Origin: Pseudorhodoplanes sp.
Lineage (GTDB): Bacteria; Pseudomonadota; Alphaproteobacteria; Rhizobiales; Xanthobacteraceae
Assembly (NCBI GenBank): GCA_022843165.1
Contig: JALHOD010000011.1
Location: forward strand, 1 to 64,000
Reading direction: 5' to 3'
Length of the DNA stretch: 64,000 bases
The notes under the pieces were generated by a model. It was not told the DNA's origin and did no database searches. It was given only the letters and a program-made list of their open reading frames with translations. The translations under genes were made by a program, and so were the position numbers. Shown piece by piece: positions 30,266 to 40,690 of the stretch. Each line of letters begins with the position of its first letter. Positions within the stretch are counted from its first letter, which is position 1.

Positions 30266-31432
30266 TCAGCCGGCGGAAGAACCGCGGTAAATGCGGGCGT
30301 AGCGGCGGCCCAGACTGGTCAGAACTTCATAGCCGTTGGTGTCGAATTGCTCCGCCAGCGCATCGACGTCGAGGCCCTCGCCGATCAGGCTCACGTAATC
30401 GCCGCGCCGTACCGCGCTGCCCGGCAGGTCGGTGACATCGACCGCGATCAGATCCATCGAGATGCGGCCGACGATCGGACAACGCCTGCCCGCCACCAGG
30501 ATGGCGCCGCCCGGCTTGTTGTCGGTGCCGCTGGCCATGCGGAAATATCCGTCGGCATAGCCGACGGCGATGATCGCGATGCGTGAGGGGCGGCGCGCGG
30601 TCCAGTTAGCGTCGTAGCCGACCGTGTCGCCGAAGGCGACTTCGCGCGTCAGAATGATACGCGCCTCCAGTTGCACAACAGGCCGCATCGGATTGGGCTT
30701 GCCGGGCGTCGGATTGACGCCGTAGAGCGCAACACCGGGCCGCACCAGGTCGAGATGGGCGGACGAGCCGAGGAAAATGCCGGAAGAATTCGAAATGGAT
30801 GCCGGAACGCCGCGATAGAGACTGCGGACGTCGCGGAAGGCGAGCATCTGTTCGTTGTTGCGCGGGTGCTCATGAATTTCCGACGCGACGAAATGGCTCA
30901 TCAGCAGCATGATGCCGTGGTTCTCGGACTGGATGCGCGGCGCGAGCGCGGTCGCTTCCTCGATCGTGACGCCAAGCCGGTTCATGCCGGTGTCGACATG
31001 CAGCGCGATGCCGCCCCGCCAGTTGCTGGCGGAGACGAAGCTGTCCCACTCGGCGAGTTCGGCGGAAGATCCGATCACCGGCCGCAGAACATGCTCGGCA
31101 AAAACCGGCGCGGTGCCGGGCGGCAGGCCGCCGAGAATATAGACGACGGCTTCGGGCGCGATGCGGCGGACGCGCTTGCCTTCGGCCAAATCGGCGACAA
31201 AGAAGGTGGTGCAGCCGGCGTGATAGAGCAGGGCGGTGACAGGCTCCAGCCCGCAGCCATAGGCGTCGGCCTTGACGACGGCGGCGCATTCAGTGGGGAT
31301 CGCCATCGTACGCAGCTTGCGCCAATTGGCTTCGATCGCGCCAAGATCGATGGTCAGCACGCCGCCAGCCTCGGCCGCGGGGGGGCCGAAGGCAAACGTG
31401 GTCTGTTCGGAGGCTGCTTGCTGGGCTGACAT
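30266..31432 (-). CDS. alr: Alanine racemase
   Basis: AAVVKADAYGCGLEPV PLP-Lys motif; MRPVVQLEARI; start approximate. Confidence 0.93.
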   Translation of the reverse strand: MSAQQAASEQTTFAFGPPAAEAGGVLTIDLGAIEANWRKLRTMAIPTECAAVVKADAYGCGLEPVTALLYHAGCTTFFVADLAEGKRVRRIAPEAVVYILGGLPPGTAPVFAEHVLRPVIGSSAELAEWDSFVSASNWRGGIALHVDTGMNRLGVTIEEATALAPRIQSENHGIMLLMSHFVASEIHEHPRNNEQMLAFRDVRSLYRGVPASISNSSGIFLGSSAHLDLVRPGVALYGVNPTPGKPNPMRPVVQLEARIILTREVAFGDTVGYDANWTARRPSRIAIIAVGYADGYFRMASGTDNKPGGAILVAGRRCPIVGRISMDLIAVDVTDLPGSAVRRGDYVSLIGEGLDVDALAEQFDTNGYEVLTSLGRRYARIYRGSSAG

Positions 31433-31516
31433 GATCGGGGCCAATGTTCGGCCGTCATGTAGCCGGTCCGGCCGGGCTTCAGCAATGGGAAGTCGCGGTC
31501 AGGAGGACGAAAATTC

Positions 31517-33013
31517 TCAATATCGCTCAGGCAGATGGCTTTCCTGCGCGAGATCGCCGAAGCGGGTGACGCTGGCTTCGAAATGAACCTGCACGGTGCC
31601 GGTCGGACCGTGACGCTGCTTGCCGATGATGATCTCCGCCTTGCCGTGCGCGGCGTCCATCTCGACCATCCATTTCGTGTGCTCTTCGGTGCCGGGACGC
31701 GGCTCCTTGTTGTTCAGGTAATATTCCTCGCGATACACGAACATGACGACGTCGGCGTCCTGTTCGATCGAGCCGGATTCGCGCAGATCGGAGAGCTGCG
31801 GGCGCTTGTCGTCGCGGTTTTCGACCTGACGCGACAGTTGCGAGAGCGCAATGATCGGGACGTTGAGCTCCTTGGCCAGCGCCTTCAGGTTGGTCGTGAT
31901 TTCGGTGACTTCCTGCACCCGGTTTTCGGACGAGCGTTTGCTGGATCCCTGCAGGAGCTGAATATAGTCGACCACGACCAGATCCAGCCCGCGCTGGCGC
32001 TTCAGACGGCGCGCACGGGCTGCCAATTGCGCGATCGACAGGCCGCCGGTCTCGTCGACATAAAAGGGCAGCGACTGCAATTCGATCGAGACATCCTTGA
32101 TCTTCTCGAAATCGCTTTCTGTAATCCCGCCGCGTCGGATCGTGCTGGACGGAATGCCGGTCTGTTCCGCGATGATACGGGTGGCGAGTTGTTCCGCCGA
32201 CATTTCGAGCGAGAAGAACCCGACTATGCCACCATTCACCGTGCTCATATGTCCGTCGGGGCGCACCTCGCCCTGCCAGGCGCGCGCGACATTGTAGGCG
32301 AGGTTGGTGGCGAGCGCGGTTTTGCCCATGCCCGGGCGGCCGGCGACGATGATCAGATCGGACGATTGCAGGCCGCCCATCTTGCTGTCGAGGTCTTTCA
32401 GACCGGTCGCAAGGCCGGACAGGCCACCATCGCGCGCATAGGCGTTGGCGGCCATGTCGACGGCGGTGGTCAGCGCCTGCGCAAAGCGCTGGAAGCCGCC
32501 TTCGTAGCGGCCGCTTTCGGCGACTTCGTAGAGTTTCTTTTCCGCTTCCTCGATCTGCTTGGCGGGCACGGAATCGACCGGCGCGTCATAGGCCTCGTTG
32601 ACCATGTCCTCGCCGATGACGATCAGCGCCCGGCGGGTCGACAGGTCGTAGATGGTGCGCCCGTAATCGGCGGCGTTGATGACGGTGGTGGCTTCGGCCG
32701 CCAGCCGCGCCAGATACTGGCTGACCGTCAGGCCGCCGATATCGACGTCGGCCGGAAGGAATGTTTTGAGGGTCACCGGGCTTGAAACCTTGCCGGCGCG
32801 GATCAGGCTCGACGCGATCTCGAAGATTTTCTGATGGACGGGCTCGAAAAAATGCCGCGCTTCCAGAAAATCCGACACGCGATAGAACGCCTCGTTGTTG
32901 ACGAGGATCGCACCCAGGAGCGCCTGTTCCGCCTCGATATTGTGCGGCGCAGTGCGATAGGTGGCTGCAGGCTCGGGCGTGAGCTTGCGGACGGTCGAAT
33001 CTTGAGGGGCCAT
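31517..33013 (-). CDS. dnaB: Replicative DNA helicase
   Basis: PHNIEAEQALLGAILVNNEAF, GRPGMGKTALATN, VVDYIQLLQG; ATG start at 33013. Confidence 0.96.
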   Translation of the reverse strand: MAPQDSTVRKLTPEPAATYRTAPHNIEAEQALLGAILVNNEAFYRVSDFLEARHFFEPVHQKIFEIASSLIRAGKVSSPVTLKTFLPADVDIGGLTVSQYLARLAAEATTVINAADYGRTIYDLSTRRALIVIGEDMVNEAYDAPVDSVPAKQIEEAEKKLYEVAESGRYEGGFQRFAQALTTAVDMAANAYARDGGLSGLATGLKDLDSKMGGLQSSDLIIVAGRPGMGKTALATNLAYNVARAWQGEVRPDGHMSTVNGGIVGFFSLEMSAEQLATRIIAEQTGIPSSTIRRGGITESDFEKIKDVSIELQSLPFYVDETGGLSIAQLAARARRLKRQRGLDLVVVDYIQLLQGSSKRSSENRVQEVTEITTNLKALAKELNVPIIALSQLSRQVENRDDKRPQLSDLRESGSIEQDADVVMFVYREEYYLNNKEPRPGTEEHTKWMVEMDAAHGKAEIIIGKQRHGPTGTVQVHFEASVTRFGDLAQESHLPERY

Positions 33014-33261
33014 GGATCGAATAGCTTCTTTAGTCTTTGCAGTTTTTGTCTTTTGGCATGAGTCGAAATGACGACGCGTAACGGTACATCGCACGCAACT
33101 CAAAGCTTTCGACCTAGGATCGCAGCTTTACCACCGATGTCGGAATGGCGTGGATTTATTTGAAATTCTTGCCGCGATTCACAACACGAGAAAAGCTTTT
33201 GATAGCCACGCAGAAAATCCTTGACGTCGGTTAGCGGCGATGAGTGGCAGCAATATGGCCG

Positions 33262-34518
33262 CTATTCGCCCGCCATCCGCAGTGGGGGCCAGTTGCGGCC
33301 TTCCAGTGCATGCAGGCGCTGTTCCTCGCGCGCAATATAGTCACGCGTGACCGGCACGACCCCCAGCCGCTTCGCCAACTGGATCTGGAAGACCATCATG
33401 CCCTGTTCGCGGAACGTGATTTCGGATGCCGCCAGATAAAATTCCCACATCCGCAAAAATCGTTCGTCATAAATGCGCTTGATATCATCCGCATGGGCAA
33501 GGAAGCGCTCACGCCATGCCCTCAATGTCTCGGCATAATGCAGGTGCAGGATTTCAATATCTGTGACGAGCAGGCCGGCGCGCTCGATCGCCGGCAACAC
33601 TTCGGACAATGCCGGGATATAGCCGCCTGGGAAGATGTATTTCGCAATCCAGGGATTGGTGACATTCGGCCCTTCCGAACGGCCGATGGAATGCAGGACC
33701 ATCACGCCATCGTCGGACAGCAGCTGTGCGGATTTCCGGAAGAATGTGTCGAAATGGACGACCCCGACATGTTCGAACATGCCGACCGAGACGATCCGGT
33801 CGAATGATCCTTCGACGTCGCGATAATCCTGCAGCCGGAATTCTGTCGCGCCGGACAACTGCTTCTCGTGAGCGCGTTCGGCTGCACGCTTGAGCTGTTC
33901 CTGCGACAGCGTGATGCCCGTGACATTGGCACGGTTGTACTCGGCAAGGTAGAGCGACAGCCCGCCCCATCCACACCCGATTTCAAGAATGTTCTGTCCA
34001 GGTTTGACCAGCAGTTTGGCGGCGAGGTGCCGCTTCTTGGCAAGCTGCGCGTCGTCTAGCGACTGGTCCGGCGTTTCGAAATAGGCGCAACTGTATTGCT
34101 GGTCGGCGTCCAGAAAGAGCGAATAGAGGCGTGCGTCCAGATCGTAATGATGCGCGACATTGTTGCGCGACCGCTTGCGCCAGTTGAACTGCGACAGCCG
34201 GCGCTTCAGGTAGCGCAGGATCCATTGCGGGCGGGCGAAAAGCGGCGGTTTGCGGCCGCGGTTCTGAGTCAGGAGGATGACCAGCAGATCGACGATTGAT
34301 CCCTGCTCGAGGACCAGGCCGCCATCCATGTAGGTCTCGCCCAGTCGCAATTCGGGATCGAGCATGAGCCCGTACATGGCCGATTGCGACCTGAACCGCA
34401 CCGCGACCGGGGTTCCGATTCCGTCGCCGAACTGGAAGGTTTTTCCACGTGCCGTGGTGATCCGCAGGTTGCCGCTGCGGATAAAGCGTGTCAGTGCTGC
34501 CCGAAGCAACCGTTCCAT
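33262..34518 (-). CDS. Cyclopropane-fatty-acyl-phospholipid synthase family protein
   Basis: NILEIGCGWGGLSLYLAE, SYDRIVSVGMFEHVG-like, FPGGYIP motifs. Confidence 0.92.
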   Translation of the reverse strand: MERLLRAALTRFIRSGNLRITTARGKTFQFGDGIGTPVAVRFRSQSAMYGLMLDPELRLGETYMDGGLVLEQGSIVDLLVILLTQNRGRKPPLFARPQWILRYLKRRLSQFNWRKRSRNNVAHHYDLDARLYSLFLDADQQYSCAYFETPDQSLDDAQLAKKRHLAAKLLVKPGQNILEIGCGWGGLSLYLAEYNRANVTGITLSQEQLKRAAERAHEKQLSGATEFRLQDYRDVEGSFDRIVSVGMFEHVGVVHFDTFFRKSAQLLSDDGVMVLHSIGRSEGPNVTNPWIAKYIFPGGYIPALSEVLPAIERAGLLVTDIEILHLHYAETLRAWRERFLAHADDIKRIYDERFLRMWEFYLAASEITFREQGMMVFQIQLAKRLGVVPVTRDYIAREEQRLHALEGRNWPPLRMAGE

Positions 34519-34742
34519 GGCCGCCTCCCTTGACGCATTGCCGTCCTTGCGGACAGCCTCACACCGAATGCATATGGTTTCATGCCTATGGTTTCATGCG
34601 AACCTTGTTGCTTCGGACCGGTGTCGCCGCATTGAGATAGGTCAGGGTTTTGGCTGGTCTAGGTCGGCCGCCAGAGTCACGGCTTGCCGGGGCCAGCAGG
34701 GTCTCCAGAGATCAATTTAAACAAAGTGCGTCGGAACCGGCA

Positions 34743-35642
34743 ATGAGGCAAACACAGTTCGAAATGGAGCCACATTCGTTGGTTAGGCCCCAGCCAGTGC
34801 GCGCTCTTGCCCCTGTCGTGGGCAAGGCGGGCAGGACAGACGGTCGCCAGAGAGGTCGGGGGAGTTTTCCGGTGCGGTGTTTTCGGCCGATTCAGATCAT
34901 CCTTATTGTCGCGGGTCTGGTCGGGCTCGCCGTTCCGGCGGATGCGCAGCCAAGGTCCGGGGCCCCGTCGTCGCGACAGGCGCCCGCCTTGCCGCAATCC
35001 GGACACCAGACCGAGGCCATCGATCTCAACGAGGGCAAGACGCCGACCCAGATGTTCTCGTCCGATTGCGCGGTCTGCCACCAGCGCCCCAACGGCCTGG
35101 CCAAGGGCCGCAGCGTGGGTCAACTCGCAGGCTTTTTGCGGCAGCATTACACCACCGGTACCCAGCAGGCCGGGATGCTGGCGGCCTTCCTGACGTCCAG
35201 CGGCCTTGATCGGGGTGGGCCGGCGCCCTCCATGGCGCGCGATGCGCCGATCGAGCGCCCGGATGCCAGAGATCGCGGACCGGTGGAGCGCCCGCCGGCG
35301 GCTATCGGGGCGCGCCGTCCTGCGTCCGGACCGGATTCAGACGATCCGGCCCATGACGGCGTGCCGAATGAAGGCCGCCGCAAGCCGTCCGCCACCGAGG
35401 CCAGCCGTCCGCCTGATCGCGATCCGCCTGCCGGCCGCAAACCCACGCGCGAGGACGCTCGGAAGCCGCCGGCGTCGAGCGCGCGCGCGTCCAAGCCGGG
35501 CGCTGCCGAAACCAAGCAGAGCGAGACTCCGGCCGACGCGTCGGCTCCGGAAACAGCGGCGGCTCCGGCGCCGGCGGCTGCTCCTGCCGAGGAGAAGCCC
35601 GCCACACCCCCGCCGCCGCCGGTTCCCGAAATCCGGATCTGA
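34743..35642 (+). CDS. Secreted/anchored protein with one CxxCH motif and a Pro/Ala-rich tail
   Basis: Hydrophobic segment IQIILIVAGLVGLAVPADAQ, FSSDCAVCHQRPNGLAKG, then long P/A/R/E low-complexity region. Confidence 0.65.
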   Translation: MRQTQFEMEPHSLVRPQPVRALAPVVGKAGRTDGRQRGRGSFPVRCFRPIQIILIVAGLVGLAVPADAQPRSGAPSSRQAPALPQSGHQTEAIDLNEGKTPTQMFSSDCAVCHQRPNGLAKGRSVGQLAGFLRQHYTTGTQQAGMLAAFLTSSGLDRGGPAPSMARDAPIERPDARDRGPVERPPAAIGARRPASGPDSDDPAHDGVPNEGRRKPSATEASRPPDRDPPAGRKPTREDARKPPASSARASKPGAAETKQSETPADASAPETAAAPAPAAAPAEEKPATPPPPPVPEIRI

Positions 35643-35650
35643 TCCGCGCG

Positions 35651-36247
35651 TTACTTCGTCTCGTCCGCGTCTGCTTCGGCTTCCGGAGCGGGGGCGGCTT
35701 CCGGCTCGAAGAAGGCTTCCGTCGACACCTCTTCTGGTTCGGCGGCGCCTTCCTGACGACGTACTGTCACGTCTTCGCCGCGGGCGAGGCGTTCCGCTTC
35801 GTCGGCGTTGCGGGCGACGGCGATGATCACCGTGACATCGACTTCCGGATGCAAGGCGACCGGCACCTTGTGCTGACCGATGGTCTTGATCGGCGCGTTG
35901 AGGGCGATCTGGTTGCGATTCACGTTGAAGCCGCCATCGGTGATCAGGGTCGCGAGATCGCGGCCGGACACCGAGCCATAGAGCTGGCCCGTCTCGGAGG
36001 CCTGACGCAACACAGTGAAGCTCTTGCCATTGAGCTTGTCGGCGATCTTCTGCGCTTCGGACTTCTCGGACAGATTACGCGCTTCGAGTTCCTGGCGCAT
36101 GCCTTCATAGCGCGCCTTGTTTTCCTTCGTTGCGCGCAGGGCCTTGCCCTTGGGCAGCAGGAAGTTGCGCGCGAACCCGTCCTTCACGCGCACCGTCTCG
36201 CCCATTTGGCCGAGCTTGGCGACGCGTTCGAGCAGAATGACTTCCAT
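35651..36247 (-). CDS. rplI: 50S ribosomal protein L9
   Basis: [37 protein letters not shown], acidic C-terminal extension. Confidence 0.96.
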   Translation of the reverse strand: MEVILLERVAKLGQMGETVRVKDGFARNFLLPKGKALRATKENKARYEGMRQELEARNLSEKSEAQKIADKLNGKSFTVLRQASETGQLYGSVSGRDLATLITDGGFNVNRNQIALNAPIKTIGQHKVPVALHPEVDVTVIIAVARNADEAERLARGEDVTVRRQEGAAEPEEVSTEAFFEPEAAPAPEAEADADETK

Positions 36248-36281
36248 GACATGGTCTCCTTCGTAAGATGAGAAACAGGTT

Positions 36282-37250
36282 TCAATCGGTTGGGGCAGCA
36301 GGCGGCCCGCTTTTCCGGGCCAGGCGTCCGCGAATATCGAAGGCGGTGTCGGCGAGACCGGCGAGCATCATCAGCAGGATCGGCCAGAACAGCAGAATGG
36401 CGGCGGCATAGCTGCCGGCGAGAATGAAACCGCGCGCGGCGGCGTTGCGGGTGACGGCATGCAGGACGGCGAAGCCGAGAATCGCATAGGCCATCAGCAG
36501 AGCCGCCGACAGGATGCCGCCCATCGTACCGATCAGATTGGGCAGGAACGACACTGCCATGGCGCCGGCGAGCAGGGCCGGCGCAAAAGGCGGGAACCGC
36601 ATCTGCGGCAAATCCGGCCAGGGCCGGCGCAGATGCCCGGACACCTTGACGATGCGTCCCGCGAGCCAGAGATTCACGGTATTCGTCACGGTGGCGATGA
36701 TTGCGGCGGCGGGCGGGATCACCGTGGTCAGCAGATCGATGATCTTGTTCGCATCGACGGTACGAAGCTCGGCCGGCTTGTTGGCGGAAGCTTGAGCGTT
36801 CAGCACACGCTCGAACGATTTGCGAAGTCCCGAGCGAAAAGATTCTTCATCGAGCCCGAAATTCGGAATCGCCGCCATCACGATCAGGGCGCTGATGATT
36901 GCCGCCCAGATCACCAGCCGGCCGGCGGGATACCATTCGACATTGTCCGGATTGTCGGGAGAGGGGCGCGCCAGCAGCGCGAGATAGCCGAGCCACCAGG
37001 CCGGTAAGCCGACGCCAACCAGAAATGCAACGATAAAGAATGATCCGAGGACGAATGACAGTCCGAGTGCGGCCACGAAGGCCGCGACCAGCGCGGACCA
37101 ATGGCTCCATCCCACCGCCGCGATCATGATCGGCAGCGGCGCGAGATAGAACAGCAGGATCGAGAGCATCGACCCGGACGCAACGGAAGCGAACAGCAGG
37201 GCTGACGCCACGCCGGCTCCGAATCCGATCAGAAGAATCTGCATCATCAC
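36282..37250 (-). CDS. DUF2232-type multi-pass membrane protein
   Basis: Multi-TM protein located between rplI and rpsR. Confidence 0.7.
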   Translation of the reverse strand: MMMQILLIGFGAGVASALLFASVASGSMLSILLFYLAPLPIMIAAVGWSHWSALVAAFVAALGLSFVLGSFFIVAFLVGVGLPAWWLGYLALLARPSPDNPDNVEWYPAGRLVIWAAIISALIVMAAIPNFGLDEESFRSGLRKSFERVLNAQASANKPAELRTVDANKIIDLLTTVIPPAAAIIATVTNTVNLWLAGRIVKVSGHLRRPWPDLPQMRFPPFAPALLAGAMAVSFLPNLIGTMGGILSAALLMAYAILGFAVLHAVTRNAAARGFILAGSYAAAILLFWPILLMMLAGLADTAFDIRGRLARKSGPPAAPTD

Positions 37251-37340
37251 GAGCTGTCCCGCTTCTCAGCGGTTAGAGACGGAGCATGTCCGTCCCAACC
37301 ATCGGCGCCCGGCTCATCCGGGCGCCTCGTTACGCGTTGG

Positions 37341-37607
37341 TCAGCGGATCACGTAGGGCAGCAGACCCAGAAAGCGGGAACGCTTGATCGCCTGGGCGAG
37401 TTCGCGCTGCTTCTTGGTCGAGACCGCTGTGATCCGGCTGGGCACGATCTTGCCGCGCTCGGAAACGTAGCGCTGCAGCAGTTTGACATCCTTGTAATCG
37501 ATCTTCGGCGCATTCTCGCCGGAGAACGGACAGGTCTTGCGTCGACGAAAGAACGGACGACGTCCACCGCCGCCGCCTGCGCCACCACCACTACCACCAA
37601 AGGCCAT
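37341..37607 (-). CDS. rpsR: 30S ribosomal protein S18
   Basis: [65 protein letters not shown]. Confidence 0.97.
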   Translation of the reverse strand: MAFGGSGGGAGGGGGRRPFFRRRKTCPFSGENAPKIDYKDVKLLQRYVSERGKIVPSRITAVSTKKQRELAQAIKRSRFLGLLPYVIR

Positions 37608-37610
37608 GGC

Positions 37611-38090
37611 TTAATCCTCCGTCGTTTCAATGGCGACATCGTCGCCGGCCTCGGCGCGCGGTCCGCGATCGTCGCGATCCCGGCGCGGTCCGCGGTCGCC
37701 GCGGTCGAAGCGGCCACCGCCGCCAAATCCGCGATCGCCAAATCCGCGCTCGCCGCGGTCATCGCGATCGACCTTGCGCATCATGATGGACGGGCCTTCT
37801 TCGAGCTCGTCCACCCGCACGGTCATGAAGCGCAGAACGTCTTCGTTCAGACGCTCCTGGCGCTCGACCTCGGTAATCGCGGGCGGCGGTGCGTCGATAT
37901 TCAGAAGCGTGAAATGCGCCTTGCGGTTCTTGCGGATGCGGAACGACAGGGACTTCACGCCCCAATATTCGTTCTTGGTCACCTTGCCGCCCAGACCTTC
38001 GACGATGGTCTGGAACTGCTTGGTCAGGTCTTCGACCTGCTGCGCGCTGGTATCCTGGCGCGCAAGAAATACGTGCTCGTATAGCGGCAT
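37611..38090 (-). CDS. rpsF: 30S ribosomal protein S6
   Basis: [22 protein letters not shown]..., long R/D/G-rich C-terminal tail. Confidence 0.96.
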   Translation of the reverse strand: MPLYEHVFLARQDTSAQQVEDLTKQFQTIVEGLGGKVTKNEYWGVKSLSFRIRKNRKAHFTLLNIDAPPPAITEVERQERLNEDVLRFMTVRVDELEEGPSIMMRKVDRDDRGERGFGDRGFGGGGRFDRGDRGPRRDRDDRGPRAEAGDDVAIETTED

Positions 38091-38389
38091 GAATGCCTTT
38101 CCTTTGTTCGCGTCACTCTCCCGGCGCAAAGCCCTACGAGACCTCTGGAAAGGCTCGATGCTCTGAAGGCGGGGACACGGGACGACGGGCCGATTGGCCC
38201 TGCTGCCTGGTCCCTTGCGGGCACGACAGCCGTCCGTTCAGCCCCCGGCCGGGACGAGCGGAAGCGGGGTTTATAGGGGTTTTGGCCCGGAAGGCAAGCG
38301 GCCAAAGGGCGGCCCCCCGTGCTTGACACATGCCATAGCCCGGTGTCTCTCCGCCCGGGTTTTAGGCATTCCAGACAGGGCCGGGGCAC

Positions 38390-39334
38390 ATGACGGCAGC
38401 GTTCGTATTTCCGGGGCAGGGCAGCCAGGCCTTGGGCATGGGCAAGGCGCTGGCCGACATGTTTCCGTCCGCCAGGGCCGTATTCGAGGAGGTCGATGCC
38501 GCCCTGGAAGAGAAGCTGTCCAGCGTTATTTGGGACGGACCGGCCGACAAGCTGACCCTGACCGAGAATGCGCAGCCGGCCCTCATGGCCGTGTCGGTCG
38601 CTGTCCTGCGGGTGCTGGAGGCCGAGGCCGGGGTCGATCTCAAGCGCGACGTGCAGTTCGTCGCCGGACATTCGCTGGGGGAATATTCCGCTTTGGCCGC
38701 GGCCGGCGCGTTCAGCGTCAGCGATGCAGCTCGGCTGCTGCGCATTCGCGGCAACGCCATGCAGAAGGCGGTGCCGGTCGGCGAGGGCGCCATGGCCGCC
38801 CTGATCGGCCTGTCCTTCGCGGATGCCGCGGCGTCCGCCTATGAGGCGGCGCAGGGGCAGGTCTGCCAGGCCGCGAACGACAATGGCGGCGGCCAGGTGG
38901 TGGTTTCCGGACACAAGGCGGCGGTCGAACGCGCCTGCGAGATTGCGAAGGCAAAAGGCGCCAAGCGCGCGATGCTGCTGCCGGTCTCCGCACCGTTCCA
39001 TTGTGCGCTGATGCAGCCGGCCGCCGACGTGATGGCCGAGGCCCTGTCGAAGGTCACCGTGAACGCACCGGTGGTGCCGGTGGTTGCGAATGTCTTGGCC
39101 AAGCCGATCAGCGATCCGCAGGATATCCTGCAGGCCTTGGTCGCGCAGGTCACAGGCACCGTGCGCTGGCGCGAATGCGTGGAATACATGGCGCAGCAGG
39201 GCGTCACGGCGTTCTACGAAATCGGCGCCGGGAAGGTGCTGACGGGGCTGGTCAAACGCATCGCGGATGGTGCAACTGGCACAGCCATCGGAACACCCGA
39301 CGATATCGCAGCATTCAAGGCATCGCGCGGCTGA
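38390..39334 (+). CDS. fabD: Malonyl-CoA:ACP transacylase
   Basis: FVFPGQGSQALGMG, VAGHSLGEYSAL. Confidence 0.97.
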   Translation: MTAAFVFPGQGSQALGMGKALADMFPSARAVFEEVDAALEEKLSSVIWDGPADKLTLTENAQPALMAVSVAVLRVLEAEAGVDLKRDVQFVAGHSLGEYSALAAAGAFSVSDAARLLRIRGNAMQKAVPVGEGAMAALIGLSFADAAASAYEAAQGQVCQAANDNGGGQVVVSGHKAAVERACEIAKAKGAKRAMLLPVSAPFHCALMQPAADVMAEALSKVTVNAPVVPVVANVLAKPISDPQDILQALVAQVTGTVRWRECVEYMAQQGVTAFYEIGAGKVLTGLVKRIADGATGTAIGTPDDIAAFKASRG

Positions 39335-39352
39335 TCGCGCAGGAGGATTTCA

Positions 39353-40090
39353 ATGTTCGATCTCACCGGAAAAACCGCGCTCGTGACCGGCGCCACAGGC
39401 GGCATCGGCGGCGCCATCGCGCGCGCGCTGCACAGGCAAGGCGCGACGGTTGCGATCTCCGGTACGCGCCGCGAGGCGCTCGATCAACTGGCCGGTGAAC
39501 TGAAAGATCGTGTGCATGTGCTGCCCTGCAATCTCGCCGACAAGGATCAGGTCGAGGCGCTTGTGCCGCAGGCGGAGGAGACGATGCAGAAGCTCGACAT
39601 CCTTGTGGCCAATGCCGGCATCACCAAGGACAATCTGTTCGTGCAGTTGCGCGACGAAGATTGGGACAGCGTGATCGAGATCAATCTGACCTCGACCTTC
39701 CGGCTATCGCGCGCGGCCATGAAGACGATGATGCGCCGCCGCTTCGGCCGCATCATCGGCATCACGTCGGTGGTGGGCGTCACCGGCAATCCCGGGCAGG
39801 GCAATTACACGGCGGCCAAGGCCGGTATGATCGGCATGATGAAATCGGTTGCCAAGGAATATGCGCGGCGCGGCGTGACGGCGAATTGCGTCGCGCCCGG
39901 TTTCATCGCGACTCCGATGACCGACAAACTCAACGACAAGCAGCGCGAAGCCATCCTGCAGATGGTTCCGGCCAACCGCCTGGGAACGCCGGACGACGTG
40001 GCCGCAGCGGTGGTCTATCTGGCCTCGGACGAGGCCGGGTACATGACCGGCCAGACCCTCCATGTGAACGGCGGAATGGCGATGATCTGA
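39353..40090 (+). CDS. fabG: 3-oxoacyl-ACP reductase
   Basis: LVTGATGGIGGAIARAL, NAGITKDNLF, YTAAKAGMIG. Confidence 0.97.
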   Translation: MFDLTGKTALVTGATGGIGGAIARALHRQGATVAISGTRREALDQLAGELKDRVHVLPCNLADKDQVEALVPQAEETMQKLDILVANAGITKDNLFVQLRDEDWDSVIEINLTSTFRLSRAAMKTMMRRRFGRIIGITSVVGVTGNPGQGNYTAAKAGMIGMMKSVAKEYARRGVTANCVAPGFIATPMTDKLNDKQREAILQMVPANRLGTPDDVAAAVVYLASDEAGYMTGQTLHVNGGMAMI

Positions 40091-40350
40091 CCCTGGAAAA
40101 GCGAGTGGGTTGAAATGCTTAACGGCGAAATCCGCGTGCTGGTCAAGGGTTTTGAAGTATGGTACCGAACGTGCGGCCGGGCCGGGGACGCTCAGGAATG
40201 GCGGATGAGGCTCATCCGTGACCAGGACATGCCGCTGTCAACAGGGGCTTGTGCGACACAGCTTGCTTGTGCGAATGGGTTTGGCCGTGCCACGACGGTT
40301 TCGATCGCAGTGCCGATCGGACTCCATCACTAAAAGCAGAGGTTCGAACG

Positions 40351-40590
40351 ATGAGTGATATTGCCGAGCGGGTGAAGAAGATTGTCGTGGAGCATCTCGG
40401 AGTCGAGCCTGACAAGGTGACCGAGCAGGCCAGCTTTATCGACGATCTCGGAGCCGACTCCCTCGACACGGTCGAGCTGGTCATGGCTTTTGAAGAGGAA
40501 TTCGGCTGCGAGATTCCGGACGACGCGGCTGAGACCATTCTCACCGTCGGCGATGCCGTCAAGTTTCTCGAGAAGAACGCGAAAAGCTGA
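40351..40590 (+). CDS. acpP: Acyl carrier protein
   Basis: [28 protein letters not shown]. Confidence 0.98.
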   Translation: MSDIAERVKKIVVEHLGVEPDKVTEQASFIDDLGADSLDTVELVMAFEEEFGCEIPDDAAETILTVGDAVKFLEKNAKS

Positions 40591-40690
40591 ACCGCCGTCA
40601 CGGCCCTTACAATCTGGTTTGAGCGCGCGGAGGCCGATGGTCTCCGCGTATCGCCGGGGGCGATAGTATCGCCTGGCCGGGGAGCTGAAT

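Noticed and set aside
38091-38389. Possible S6:S18 autoregulatory leader upstream of rpsF
   Set aside because: Known to exist in some bacteria, but I could not identify the conserved bulge/loop convincingly by eye.
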